The notes under the pieces: model-generated
What the model saw: the letters and a program-made list of their open reading frames with translations, nothing else
What the model was told of the DNA's origin: nothing
Databases searched by the model: none
Translations under genes and position numbers: made by a program
NCBI GenBank assembly: GCA_963565915.1
Contig: OY751488.1
Location: 3,348,001-3,412,000, forward strand
From: Entoloma clypeatum
Taxonomy: Eukaryota; Basidiomycota; Agaricomycetes; Agaricales; Entolomataceae
Direction: 5' to 3'
Length of the DNA stretch: 64,000 nucleotides
Shown: piece by piece, positions 30,760-41,500 of the stretch
How positions within the stretch are numbered: the stretch's first letter is position 1
Layout: every line of letters begins with the position of its first letter

Positions 30760-32400
30760 TGCCTTGTTCATACCTTCTCCCATCTGCTATGCCAAAGTCG
30801 AAATCTTGCCGCCACCACCAGACTGTGTAAGTCACCTTCCTTACTGCTGGTCGATCATAATCTCACTCAATTTGTCAGTTATTCTTCTGATGATGCCCCC
30901 TCCATTGTCAGTAACAGTGACAGGGAGGCACAGGTGACACCTCATGTTCCCAAGATCCGGCAGGCTACTCCCCAAGCTCCCAAGAAGAAGGGTCGCGGCC
31001 GTCCTAGAAAATCCGAACAAGAGTAAGTGCACCCTCCAGTAATTTGATGGCCAACTCCTCTTATTGTATCAGAGTTGTCGACAAAATGCCTGTTCCTGTC
31101 CACACTACGCGGAGCAGGAAGAGAAGGTCTCTGAGCCCAGTAGCCCTCAACTGAAGTACAACAGTTTCACTTGTCAGCAAACATCTATGTCTGACGACTT
31201 CTCATCATAGCAAAAATCCCAAGAGGATGAAGGTTGAAGTCCTCATTGGCCCCCCAAGGTATGATCTCTCGCTGTTAGATGGGCTTCTGAGATTCCTACC
31301 TTTTGTCAACCCAGCAAAGCCAATTGTGCGTACCATGCCGCTGTTGAGTGTGTTTCCCCCCCCCTTCATAGCCAAGCACTTTGATAAACCCTCCGGCCTT
31401 TTAGGAAAACCGCTGCTGAAAATCAGGCTAAATCATTGGTGTCCCAAGCCGCACATCTTCAGAATATCCTGATGATGACATTTGGAAGTGAGCAGTTGGT
31501 TGATCTGGCAGACTGTAACATTATTGCTGACAGGCCTTTTGCGCAGTCTGCTTTCCAACGTTGAACAGTGCATTCTCTTCAAGGAAGAGTTGGCCAATCC
31601 AGGCATGCTTCAGACATACTGGAATCTTCCTATCGTTCAAACGTGAGTATTAAGCATTCCACATGTTATCTTGAAAGCTAACTGCAAAGGCAGGGGCTGC
31701 AGGATGGTTGGGAAAGGTGGAGAACCAGATCATTCATTTTTCTCCTTGTCTCTTGCCATAGAGGATATGGGTTACAATTGGGAGTAAGCAGTTCTTCCTC
31801 ACGTTGAATGAGCCATACTCTAACATGCATGCAGTTATTTCCTCAAATTGGCAACTTCGTCTGGCCTCATCAGTCTGAACATTGCAAACCTGGCCCGTTC
31901 TGACCCTAAAGACTTCAAGTTCCAGAAACTGCACAGCTTTGACTCTTTGTACTAGATGTACAAAGTCAACGCTTCGCCAGTTCTCTGCTATACCATTGGA
32001 ATTGCTAGTCGTGACACCACCCACATCCCCATCAAGTTCAAAGACAACAAGGCTGCCAAGAGTTTTTCCCTAGTCCCTCAATCACTTGAGATTGATAGGA
32101 AGGTAGTGCTCATCTGTGAAGTTGCTAATCTAAAGGAATATGCCGCTCGGACAAAGTCATATACCATCCCTTCCGGATCAAGCAATTCATACTGACAATT
32201 GATCCAATGGCACAGCATCCTCAAACGTTTCCGGGCATACATCAATCAACGACGCTCAATACTGTTCAGTGCCGTCGTAGCTCCAATTGTTGAGGATATT
32301 TCCCAGCTCCAGAAGGCACATCAAACTGGGGATGTTGAGGCTCCCTTCAAATGTGGTGAGGTCGGGGCAATGCCACCGGGGATCTTTTGGACCTTGAGCT
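30760..32400 (+). pseudogene. decayed multi-exon gene with AT-hook
   Basis: Coding-like pieces in changing frames: an AT-hook (KKKGRGRPRKSEQE) at about 30985-31023, then a short conserved-looking block (ILFKEELANPGMLQTYWNLP) near 31565-31630, and a longer one at 31956-32195 (NASPVLCYTIGIASRDTTHI). Probable short introns lie between, but stops and frame changes prevent a full model. An AT-hook implies minor-groove DNA binding. Otherwise unrecognised; the style fits accessory, transposon-associated families. Confidence 0.4.
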
Positions 32401-32420
32401 AACAAGAGAATAGCCCCAGG

Positions 32421-33330
32421 TTAATAAAAACTGCACTTGAAATGAATAATAAAATACTCACTGTTGTCAATGTCCATGGAATCCTCTGGAGATTCCTTAT
32501 CCTCAGAACTCATCAAGTCCATCTGGTAATACACCATCATCCACGTCAAAACTCTGAAGGCATCTGAAATGTGTTCGGCATTTGTGGTAACCTGCCCAGA
32601 AGTGAAATCATGATAAAGGCCATAACAAGTTTCCCGGAGCGTCAATGTTGAATAAAAATGGCCCCCCATGCAAACAGAATGCTCAGCTGTGAAGACCACA
32701 TGGAGGGTATTGGGTTGCATGATGCTATTCCAAACTCTGGTCAGCTTGGATCTGATGAACATGAACTTGCAAACTTACAGGGCAGTTCCAGGTTGAAGGA
32801 CCACAGCTGCCCAATCCACCAGATTTGAATTTGTCTCCGAGATATTGAATTTGCCAAATGTGAATGTATTGATTGAGACAAGATCAGCGAAGCCCTCTGC
32901 GGAATCCGATTTGGGAACCCCAACAAGCCACTGTTTGACTCCAGACTCAGGCGCTATGAATGTACAGCTGCATTTGCAATCTTTGTGTGCCTTGTGATAA
33001 GCGCCTGCAGTGGCACAAAGACCCCATCACATAGACGACCAGGGAAAGGCATCCTCACACCAGGGCTCCTTGTGAATCTGATCCCAAATGGTGATGTCTG
33101 TTGCAGCAGGGAGGGGAAATTCTCCAGGTGCTGGATGTGGAAAGTCCAGGCCGTTCAGTGCTTTCCCATCCACTTGCCTTGCAGCCATAAGCATTTGCTT
33201 CAGAGTGCCAGCTCTGTGACGGTATGCACCGCCGTGTAGACACCATTCCCTCCAGAAAGAGCAAAGTCGACAGGAGCTCCTGTAACCTTCTGAGGAGCAG
33301 AGCAGCTAAATTTAGCACTGACCACATCTT
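32421..33330 (-). pseudogene. JmjC-like domain protein remnant
   Basis: Minus-strand frame 32421-32762 reads QPNTLHVVFTAEHSVCMGGH followed by FYSTLTLRETCYGLYHDFTS. From memory this resembles the C-terminal half of JmjC-like proteins expanded in Agaricomycetes (NTLHAVFT-x-EHS, GGHFY). Upstream pieces near 33055-33330 (ALKQMLMAARQVDGKALNGL in one frame) would be the N-terminal side. JmjC proteins are Fe(II)/2-oxoglutarate dioxygenases, often histone demethylases. The metal-binding His-x-Asp is not identifiable here, so activity cannot be claimed. Confidence 0.4.
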
Positions 33331-33398
33331 GAAAGAATAATGCTTACCAAAGGTGTTGACTCGACCTCCAAGGGAGGCAAATGCAGGGTGTCAGGGGA

Positions 33399-33943
33399 CT
33401 AAACGCTACTGTGAGCCTTAAGTATTTCAAAGAAACATGAGAAACAACCCACATATTGCTTGTGCAAGTCTTGCACGATGACACTTTGGAAGGCCTTGAA
33501 TCTAAGGGACTCCTTCAAAAATTTGACCGCTTTCCCTCTCAGAGTCAATGTCTGCGGAGTTGTCCTGGGCTTTTTTGAAGACCTCTGGGAGCGGGCCAGT
33601 GGTTGTGCAGGGTATTTGGGCGGCGCATGACACTTGCGTTTGGATCTTTGGGGGGCTGCCTTCTTCACCATTGTCAGCTTTGTTGGTGTTGTTGTCACCA
33701 TGTCCCTATTCCAGACTGTGTGAGAATTGCAGGGGAAAGCAGGGGGTCACTCACAGCCAAAAGATAAGCTGCATGAAAAGCAGCTTGAGCAAAGTGGTTA
33801 ACTATCAATGTGCTGTTCTTCTTCTTCTCCTTGGAGCAGAGCCTAGTGTACTGACGGGCGAGGTTTGTTTTTAGAGTTGGTACTGGAGGCATAGCTCGCA
33901 GATAGTGGAGCACATTTTGGACAATAATGTCCCAATCCTCCAA
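33399..33943 (-). pseudogene. basic protein fragment upstream of the JmjC-like remnant
   Basis: 33399-33701 encodes a Lys/Arg-rich segment (KKAAPQRSKRKCHAPPKYPA) and then a helical stretch; 33695-33943 encodes MEDWDIIVQNVLHYLRAMPP. Both are on the minus strand in the order expected for 5' exons of the JmjC-like gene. No domain recognised. Confidence 0.3.
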
Positions 33944-33950
33944 TTTCTAA

Positions 33951-34854
33951 ATGGAAGAATTGATTGAGCTGCAGAAACAGGGGAAGAATGACAAGGCTCA
34001 CTGGGAAGGTTTTGATGATGGCTCCTGCTATTTCTTCCTGAATACCTCCCTGAACCTCCAGGGTACTTCCAGCAAGGTCATGAATCGAGGCAATGGTGTC
34101 TACAAGGCAGTATCCAAATATGTAACCAATGGCAGCTTTGGCCTGCTAGCAGCGTTGAGGGCTCATTTTCATTGAAGTAATTCACCAGCCCTTGAATTGC
34201 CTGGCAAGAACAACTGTTTGAATTGGTTTCCAACGCTTCCATCAAGTTCTGTTTTCCAGAGGTCACCTTTAGCTCAGAATGCAAAGGTTTCCAAGTACAT
34301 ACTGTCAGCTCATGACCGCCTCCCACTTCCAGGGCTCTCCAGTTGTCATGCTGGAAAATTGAACTCATCCAGGGGAGGAGCCCCCAGTTAGACCTTTGTC
34401 TGAAGAAGGATTGTGAGGGGATATAGCAGATGGCAGCGCAATGGGGTGTTTTACTGAAATGAACAAGACGATACCTGGGGGCGGTCAACAGCAAGGTCTT
34501 GAGACCGAAAGGGCTACTTACCTGGGTGACAGCTAACTGGGACATGACATAGGGCTCAGCAAAATTGGCAATCAGTGATGAAGGTGAGGCGAAAGCTTTG
34601 TTTGTTCACCTTTCAAAACAAAGAATGACCTGTTTGGTTCAGAAGATGAACAAACAAAGGTTTTGCACACTTTGATGTTGCCGCATTGCGCAACCTGAGT
34701 CGAAAGCAAGGCGGCCCTGATTCCTGATGCATGCTCATTAAACACACTGCGTTGGGGCATCATGATAAACAGAAAAAGATCCAGAAGGAGGAAAGAAGGG
34801 CCAGCCTGTTGGCAGGCCCTGCAAGAACACGCTCCTGGTCCTCAAATTGGCTTG
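33951..34854. other. unassigned region with small hairpin
   Basis: Open frames on both strands without recognisable motifs. An inverted pair GCTTTGTTTGTTCACC and GATGAACAAACAAAGG lies near 34594-34660 and is followed by GTTTTGCACAC, recalling the AACAAACAAAG-CTTTGCACAC end of the repeat near 28,860. Confidence 0.35.
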
Positions 34855-35255
34855 TGTTATGCTTAACAAACCGTTCCAAGGTTCGGACAGAGTATGCAGG
34901 AAGTGGAAAGGCAAAGAGCAATGTGATTGCTAAATCTAAGGAATCTAGTACAGTACAAGAGGTTTATATAGGTACTGACTATAGGTGGTAGCGGATGAGT
35001 CAGTGCTGCGGAAGGCAGTGCGCATGAGTAAGGCGACTGCGGAAGGCTATGTACAATGAGTAAGCTGACTGCGGGAAGCGAGTCAGCATGGGAGCGAAGT
35101 ATACTAAAGGGGATGACGAAGTAATGTAGTGAGTCAGACTGGGAATCAAAGGTTGCGGAAGTAGACATTAGACATAGTAAGTTCATAAGAGGGCGCTGAG
35201 TCAGGCCGATAAGTAAAAGATATGATGTGGTCCTCATACCATAGAGTCTGTAACA
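34855..35255 (-). repeat. Gyp-2 3' LTR
   Basis: 401 bp reading TGTTACAGACTC to TTAAGCATAACA on the minus strand. The purine tract lies just upstream at 35256-35267. Confidence 0.93.
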
Positions 35256-35289
35256 TGTTCCCCTCTCCAAGCTCTGTGTCCTCACAGAG

Positions 35290-35650
35290 TCACTGTCCCC
35301 ATCCTCGTTGTTGTTGGGATCGGACCAGTTCGGACTCTTCTTGAGGCTCCAATCATATATCAACTCCTCATTGATGGCTACAGCGAGTTTGAGGCCTTTG
35401 ATAGCCAGCCAAATACGTTGATTTTCAATCATGAGGGTGCTGGTGTAATTTCCGAGAATTTGTTTTTCCTCGGGACTCAGGGCGATGGGTAGGTTGGACA
35501 GTGAGTGAAGCCGGATATGCATCTGGCGATGGAGGAGGTCGGCAAGGGAAGTTTCAAGGGCATGGATTTGGTCTCTCATGGAGAGTGCTTCGTTCATGAG
35601 GGCGGCAATGGCGGGGTTGATGTTGGTAGTGGAGGTGGACGAGGTTCCCA
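35290..35650 (-). pseudogene. ORF3 of Gyp-2, N-terminus deleted
   Basis: Encodes NEALSMRDQIHALETSLADL, IKGLKLAVAINEELIYDWSL and SPNWSDPNNNEDGD, collinear with ORF3 of Gyp-1. Its start region has been fused to the truncated chromodomain by the deletion. Conservation of the whole middle part supports ORF3 as a real gene of the family. Confidence 0.6.
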
Positions 35651-38600
35651 TGTGTTCTCTTCTGGACCATATCCTTCCCACTGGACGAGGTACTGGATCT
35701 TTCCGCGGAACTTTCGAGAGTCTAGGATCGTAGACACATGGTACTCTTCTCGTCCTTCGACGATGATCGGATCAGGGGCTGGTTTCTTTTTCTGGATGGT
35801 GTACTTTGGAGTTTCATATGGTGACAACAGGGTCTCGTTGAACACAGGGTGAATCATCTTCCAAGTCTTCAGAAGATCAAGAAGATACATGCTAGCTCCT
35901 TTCTTCTCTAGAACTTTGAATGGTCCATGTCGGAGTGCATCAAGTTTCTTTGAGGGGCAATCGGTCCTGATATTAGTCCCTTCCAGCCACACCTTGTCCC
36001 CGATGCAGTAGTTCCAAGACGGACTTTGCCGTGTATGAACTGTCTTCTTCATCTGATCCTGTGCTTGTTTCAGTGCTGCATTGGCTTCTTCTCGTGCCTG
36101 TTTGAGTTTTTTCAAGAAGTCGTTGGCAGCCGGATTGGTATCTTCTAACACGAGTTCTCCCTTCCAAGGATGTAAACCGTAGTTGAGGTAGAATGGGGTG
36201 TGCTTCGTGGCCTGATGTTCTTTGTCATTGTACTGGAACTCTGCGATTGCGATCCACTCAGCCCAATCATCCTGTAAATGGTTGACAAAGTTCCGTAAGA
36301 ACGCTTCCGTTTCCTGATGCGATTGCTCGGCCTGTCCATCAGTCTGTGGGTGGTACGCGGTGGACAGGTTCCTCTTGATCCCTAGCATGCGGCAGAGTAT
36401 CTCCATGAACTTCGCAGCAAACTGCGGTCCCCTATCGCTGATGATCTTCTTGGGGATCCCATGAAGCTTCCATATCTGATCCCGATAGATCTTGGCTAAT
36501 CCTTCGGCTGATAGTTCCACGGTTGTCGGAATGAGGTGAAGCATCTTCGAATGTCTATCCGTGATGACCAGAATTGCATCTTTTCCATCAGATTCTGGTA
36601 TTGGTCCCACAACGTCGATTCCTATGTCTTCCCATGGGTGACTTGGTGCTGCATGGGGATGTAGCGGAGCATGTCGCTTTTGTCAATTAATCTTGTTGCG
36701 TTGACAAGTGTCGCAACCCTTCACGTACTTCTTCACATCATGCAGTATGGTAGGCCACCAGTAGGTGCGAGTGAGGAGTTCATGTGTCCGGTACTGTCCT
36801 GGATGTCCAGCCACTGGTGCATTGTGTGACTCAAACATCAATTCTTGTCGTAATTGTGGGTCTGGCAGGACATAGACTCGTTCTCCTGCATAGGTGATCC
36901 CATTCTCCTGCTGATACCAATGAGGATTCTTCTTTAGGCCCTGCGCTACTTCTGTCTCCATGCGGTTTGAACCCTTGATGTGTGCGATCCATGGATTTTC
37001 AATGGTCGTCATGTTTCCAAATTTGATGGAATCAGATGTTTCACCCCCTTCAAAGAATTGTTCCTCCATGAACATTTCCATTTGTACCACATCTTCTGAT
37101 TCCAACCGTTTCAAGAATAGTCCCTCCTTGAGCATTTGGTCACTGTCCTGTGGTTTGAGTTCCGCTTCATACCAGGGTAAGCGTGACAGGATGTCCACTT
37201 TCGCATTGGTCTTGCTGGGCACATGCCGTAATTCGAAGTCATAGTCTTGTAACTTCATTTTCCAGCGTCGCTGTCGTTGATTTAGGTCCTGAGGATGACG
37301 GAAATATTCCAGGTTCTTGTGATCGGTCAAGATCTCGAAATGTTCCCTGGCTTCAAGCAGATAGTGTCTCCTATCTTTCAATGCTTCCATGACCGCCAGG
37401 AGTTCCTTGTCGTATATCTCGTAATTCTGTTTGGCCGCGGACATGGTCCGCGACAAGAACATGATGGGGTGCCATTTGTTGTCTTGCTTCTGAGAGAGTA
37501 CTGCTCCAATTGCATAGCCCGATGCATCAGTTTCAACCCTGAACTGTCCCTCTGGTTTCAGTAATGCCAAGACTGGTGCCGATGTAATTGCCCATATGAG
37601 ACCTTCAAAGGCTTGCTGCTCTGTTGGTCCCCAAGTAAATGCCGTACCGCCTGTGAGCGCGGTGAGAGGTTTTGCAATGTTTGAGTACCCTTCAATAAAA
37701 CGTTGATAGAAGTTGGCAAATCCAAGGAACTTCTGAACTTCCTTTTTTCCTGTGGGTGCTCGCCAGTTTCGGATTGTATCCACCTTCTCAGTTTCCATCT
37801 CGACACGTCCCTCACCAACCACATATCCCAATATAGGACATTTCGTTACTTCCCATAAACACTTCTTCTCCTTTAGGAACAAATCATTGTCCGATAGGAT
37901 CTGTAGGATTTCTTTGGTGTTTCATGCAAGTTCTTCCTTGGTTTTACCGATAACCACGATGTCATCCATGTAGATCACGCAGATACATCGGCGGATCTGG
38001 TCCCGGAATAGACTAGCCATCATTCGAGAGAACGTTCCCGGGGAGTTGCAAAGACCAAAAAACATGACCAATGGTTCGAACAATCCTCGACTGGTGAGGA
38101 AGGCAGCTTTCCATTCGTCGCCCTCCTTAATCCAGACGTTGTTATAGCCCCACATGATGTCCATTTTATTGAAGTAGACTGCATCTTTCAGCACGTCCAA
38201 GAGATCAGATATTCATGGGAGTGGGAACTTGTCTTTGACCGTGAATTTATTGACCATGCGGTAATCTTGTACCAATCGTTTGGAGCCATCCTTCTTGTTG
38301 ATGAAGAAGCAAGGGGAGGCATATGGGGATTTGGACGGGCGGATCTTTCCTGTTGCTAGACCCTCGTCAATGAATGTGTCCAATTCCTCTTGTTCTTTTT
38401 GCGTCATAGGATATGTATTTTCCCCTAGTTCCTTTGGTGCGTCCGGTGTAAGTTCGATACCATGGTCACATTCCCTCTCCTTTGGGATCTTATCAAAGTT
38501 CTCTTTCTCAAAAAGATGAGCAAATCGTTTAACATATGAGGGTCGTTTGGTTGTGGGAGGTAGTGTGGGAGTGACAGCTTCCAAGATAGGGTCTCCAGGC

Positions 38601-39169
38601 TTCCATTTCTGATCCGACTTTTTGGGTGCATCTTTGTCGCGCACCTCAACCATGCGAACCTGGTGTTTGCGACCATTAAGGTTAATCCTGAAATCCGAGT
38701 GTTTGGTTTGACATGTTGTTGGGCACCGGTTAAATGTTACCGCGCTGGTTGTCCAATTGATTGTGGGGTTGTGGTGCACCAACCAGTCATGTCCCAAGAG
38801 CATGTCCGTTCTCCCAATGTCCAGTACCATTGCTTCCATGGTTTCCTGATGTGCTCCCAAATCCAGTTTGACTTCGGCAAGTTGGCTCGCTTTCTGTTGT
38901 CGATTTGGTGATCCATCCGCATTTAGAATTGCTATGGGCGGTATTCCTTGCGTGGGGAGGTTCTGTTCGCGTACTATTCTGGGATGGATGCATGTGCAAT
39001 CACATCCGCTATCAACCTCAGGTCGGATAACCTTTGGTCCTCGTCGTGTTTTGAGCTGGGCTAACAGTCTGATCTCTCATCTTTTCAGAGGTTTATCTCC
39101 CTTCACAATCTTAGTTGATGCAGCAGCTCGCTTGGCAGGGATGACATAGGTTCTATTGTCTGCAGTCAT
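35651..39169 (-). pseudogene. pol: Pol of Gyp-2, three in-frame TGA, chromodomain truncated
   Basis: Begins at ATG (minus) 39169. The protease region is open, unlike in Gyp-1. In-frame TGA codons are at 38213-38215 and 37922-37924 (both shared with Gyp-1), and at 36683-36685 (CGA in Gyp-1). RT, RNase H and the integrase zinc domain are collinear with Gyp-1. The integrase core has ISDRGPQF, the intact catalytic aspartate. The frame reaches [10 protein letters not shown] and is then joined to ORF3 sequence, so the end of the chromodomain is lost. Confidence 0.9.
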
Positions 39170-39219
39170 ACAAGGCAAGCAAGTCCGTTTAATAGATAAG
39201 GGTCGCGACTTAGCATTGT

Positions 39220-40951
39220 TTAATCGGACCCTTCAGGAAAATCCTTCTCGTCGGCTTCTAAGGTTGTGGTTTCGTCATTCTCGGCATCTTCCTCGGACAC
39301 CTTCCTAACCCTTCCAGAGTTCTTCTTCAGCTTGCGGCAGTTGCGCGCGATATGGCCTTCTCACAAGACAAAATGCAAACTTTGGCCTCTGCAAATGATA
39401 ATGAGAAAGAGTTTGTGAAGGAATATTTTGTAAAAAAGACTTTGGCTGCAGAGAAAGATAGCCTTTCCTTGCATCCAAAGATAATGCAATACTTTGAAGT
39501 TGGCTATAATATTCTAAAAGAATTTGTCATTTAAGTAATAAGATATTTTGCTGAGGGGAAAAAACATATTTCTCTGGACAAAATTTGAAAGGGAAAGGAA
39601 TGGAAAATTTTTATTTTTCACATTTCATTGGGGCATTGAGAATGTTTTGCTTTCGCATCTGTCATGTGTCCTGCCAAGTGATTATTTTGTCAATTGCTTT
39701 CATAACACATTTTGCATGTGCCAAAACAAAAGAATTCAAATTTCGCATGTGCCAAAGTTTTTTTAAACTTTAGCACATGTGAAATTTGAAATCTTCAAAC
39801 TTTGGCACATGCAAAATGCATTTTGAAAACAATTGACAAAATAATCATTTGGCAGAACACATGGCAAATGCAAAAGCAAAACATTTTTAATGCCCAAATG
39901 AAATGTGAAAAATAAAAATCTTCCATTACTTTCTCTTTCAACTTTTGTCCAGAGAAATATGTTTTTTCCCCTCAGCAAAATATCTTATTACTTAAATGAC
40001 AAATTCTTTTAGAATATTATAGCCAACTTCAAAGTATTGCATTATCTTTGGATGCAAGGAAAGGCTATCTTTCTCTGCAGCCAAAGTCTTTTTTACAAAA
40101 TATTCCTTCACAAACTCTTTCTCATTATCATTTGCAGAGGCCAAAGTTTGCATTTTGTCTTGTGTCTTGGTCACAGTTGAAACACTTGCGACCATCTTTC
40201 TTCTTTGGAGCGCTACAGTCTTTAGCCAGATGACTGAAGTGTTGACAGTTGTAGCAACGGGCTACTCCTGCTTTGTTGATCTCCATGGCCTTGCCCTGAC
40301 CACCATAAGTGGTACCCAATCCAGTGCGCATGTCGCCGCCACCTCGGATGACCAGTGCGTGTCCTTCCATCTGTTGTCCCTTGTTTCGGATCTCCTTTGC
40401 GTAATCGGTATATGTCTTGCCATCACTAGCCACTTGTTCAGAGATTCTGCGGTTGATGTTCTTCTCTAGGATGTATTTCCCAGTTTCTTCGCCAAGGAGG
40501 TTTGACAGTTTCAAGAGTCTTTGAATTCATCCAGGAATTTGTCAACGGTGCGTTTCTCTTGTTTCAGGACTTCGAGTCTTGCTTTGGCAGCAACCAACTT
40601 GTTGGCGATGGAGAAGCGTGTGGTGATATCATCGGAAAAACCTAGCCAGGTGATGTTCTCATTGTCAACAGCAAGAGCGTCTAACTTGTTACTGGCCCAG
40701 TGTCTGCCGGACCCTTCCATCATATGGGATAGCACCGCAAGAATCTTCTGATCGTCTGTGAGGCTCTTTTGGAACCTGATGTATAGTTTGGTGGCTTTCC
40801 ACCACTCGTCAAAGGTGTATCTGTCCTTGAACATCCTGGGATCCTTGATGATCTTGGATGTATCCATTGTCTGTACTGCCGGGGCTTCTGCCATGTCTAG
40901 AGTCTGCGGAGGAGAAGAGGGGTTGGGTTGTTGGGATGAAGATGGAACCCC
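39220..40951 (-). pseudogene. gag: Gag of Gyp-2, split by a foldback
   Basis: Minus-strand Gag, beginning near MAEAPAVQTMDTSK at about 40,893. Frame change near 40,511 (two single-base indels). The first knuckle, CYNCQHFSHLAKDC, is complete; the second is cut after CFNCDQ by the foldback at 39362-40164. The remainder, with the acidic tail, continues to a stop at 39220-39222. Confidence 0.85.
39362..40164. mobile_element. 803-bp foldback MITE with about 400-bp arms
   Basis: Begins CACAAGACAAAATGCAAAC and ends with its inverse, flanked by the 3-bp duplication TCT (39359-39361 and 40165-40167). Removing it and one TCT restores the gag sequence of Gyp-1. The two arms are inverted copies over nearly the whole length, meeting near 39,763, with scattered differences. 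Apart from short shadow frames it is non-coding. A 3-bp duplication with CAC ends would fit a CACTA/CMC-like element, but that is only an inference. Confidence 0.85.
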
Positions 40952-41500
40952 ACTATACCTCTTACAATGCGCATTCCTAAGTGTTCTTTCGCACAAACAG
41001 ATGCAGAGATAATTGCAACGTCCTCAAAACCACTTACCATTCAAATTTCCAAAAAGCCTCTGCCTGAACCTCAGAGGCCTGGGAAGAAAGCAAAGATCCA
41101 TGTATTTCTCTTTCCTTGTTAACCCTGATTAAATTTCATGCTTTGTCTGGTAGACAAATACGGTTCAAACCAACATTTCAAAACCCGACCTTTCCGAAAT
41201 ACCAGACGGTGCAGACTGTCCTATTCCCAGGACAGAAGTAGGAAAAACTCACCTTATGCTGAGGTTTTGGCTGATTCTTTGTCCCTCAGCCCAAATTGGC
41301 CAAGACTCACAAGAAGAGAACAGTCGCACAGTGTGCCAAGCGTACAGCGCAGTATACTGCCTATAAGGAAGTGCTCTCCCTGTTTAAGCAAGGTCTAATC
41401 AAGTAAAAACCTACAAATCCCTTGATACTCAAATGAACAAAGCCACATAACCGCACCGTGGCTTGGAAGGATAAGCTTCTGGTCAAATCATACAAGTATC
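40952..41500. other. unassigned; possible 5' part of the TET/JBP-like pseudogene
   Basis: Contains coding-like patches on the plus strand, for example KKPLPEPQRPGKKAKIH near 41050-41100, without a clear model. It adjoins the gypsy break at about 40,951. Confidence 0.3.

Larger units (their letters stand above)
34855..40951 (-). mobile_element. Gyp-2: gypsy copy, minus strand, 5'-truncated
   Basis: Same family as Gyp-1, in opposite orientation. It retains the 3' LTR, purine tract, ORF3, pol and most of gag, and stops at about 40,951, upstream of the MAEA start, where unrelated sequence begins; the 5' LTR and leader are absent. Compared with Gyp-1, about 220 bp are deleted between the chromodomain and ORF3. 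An 803-bp foldback sits in gag. It shares two pol TGA codons with Gyp-1 and has one of its own, but keeps the integrase Asp that Gyp-1 has lost. Confidence 0.92.
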
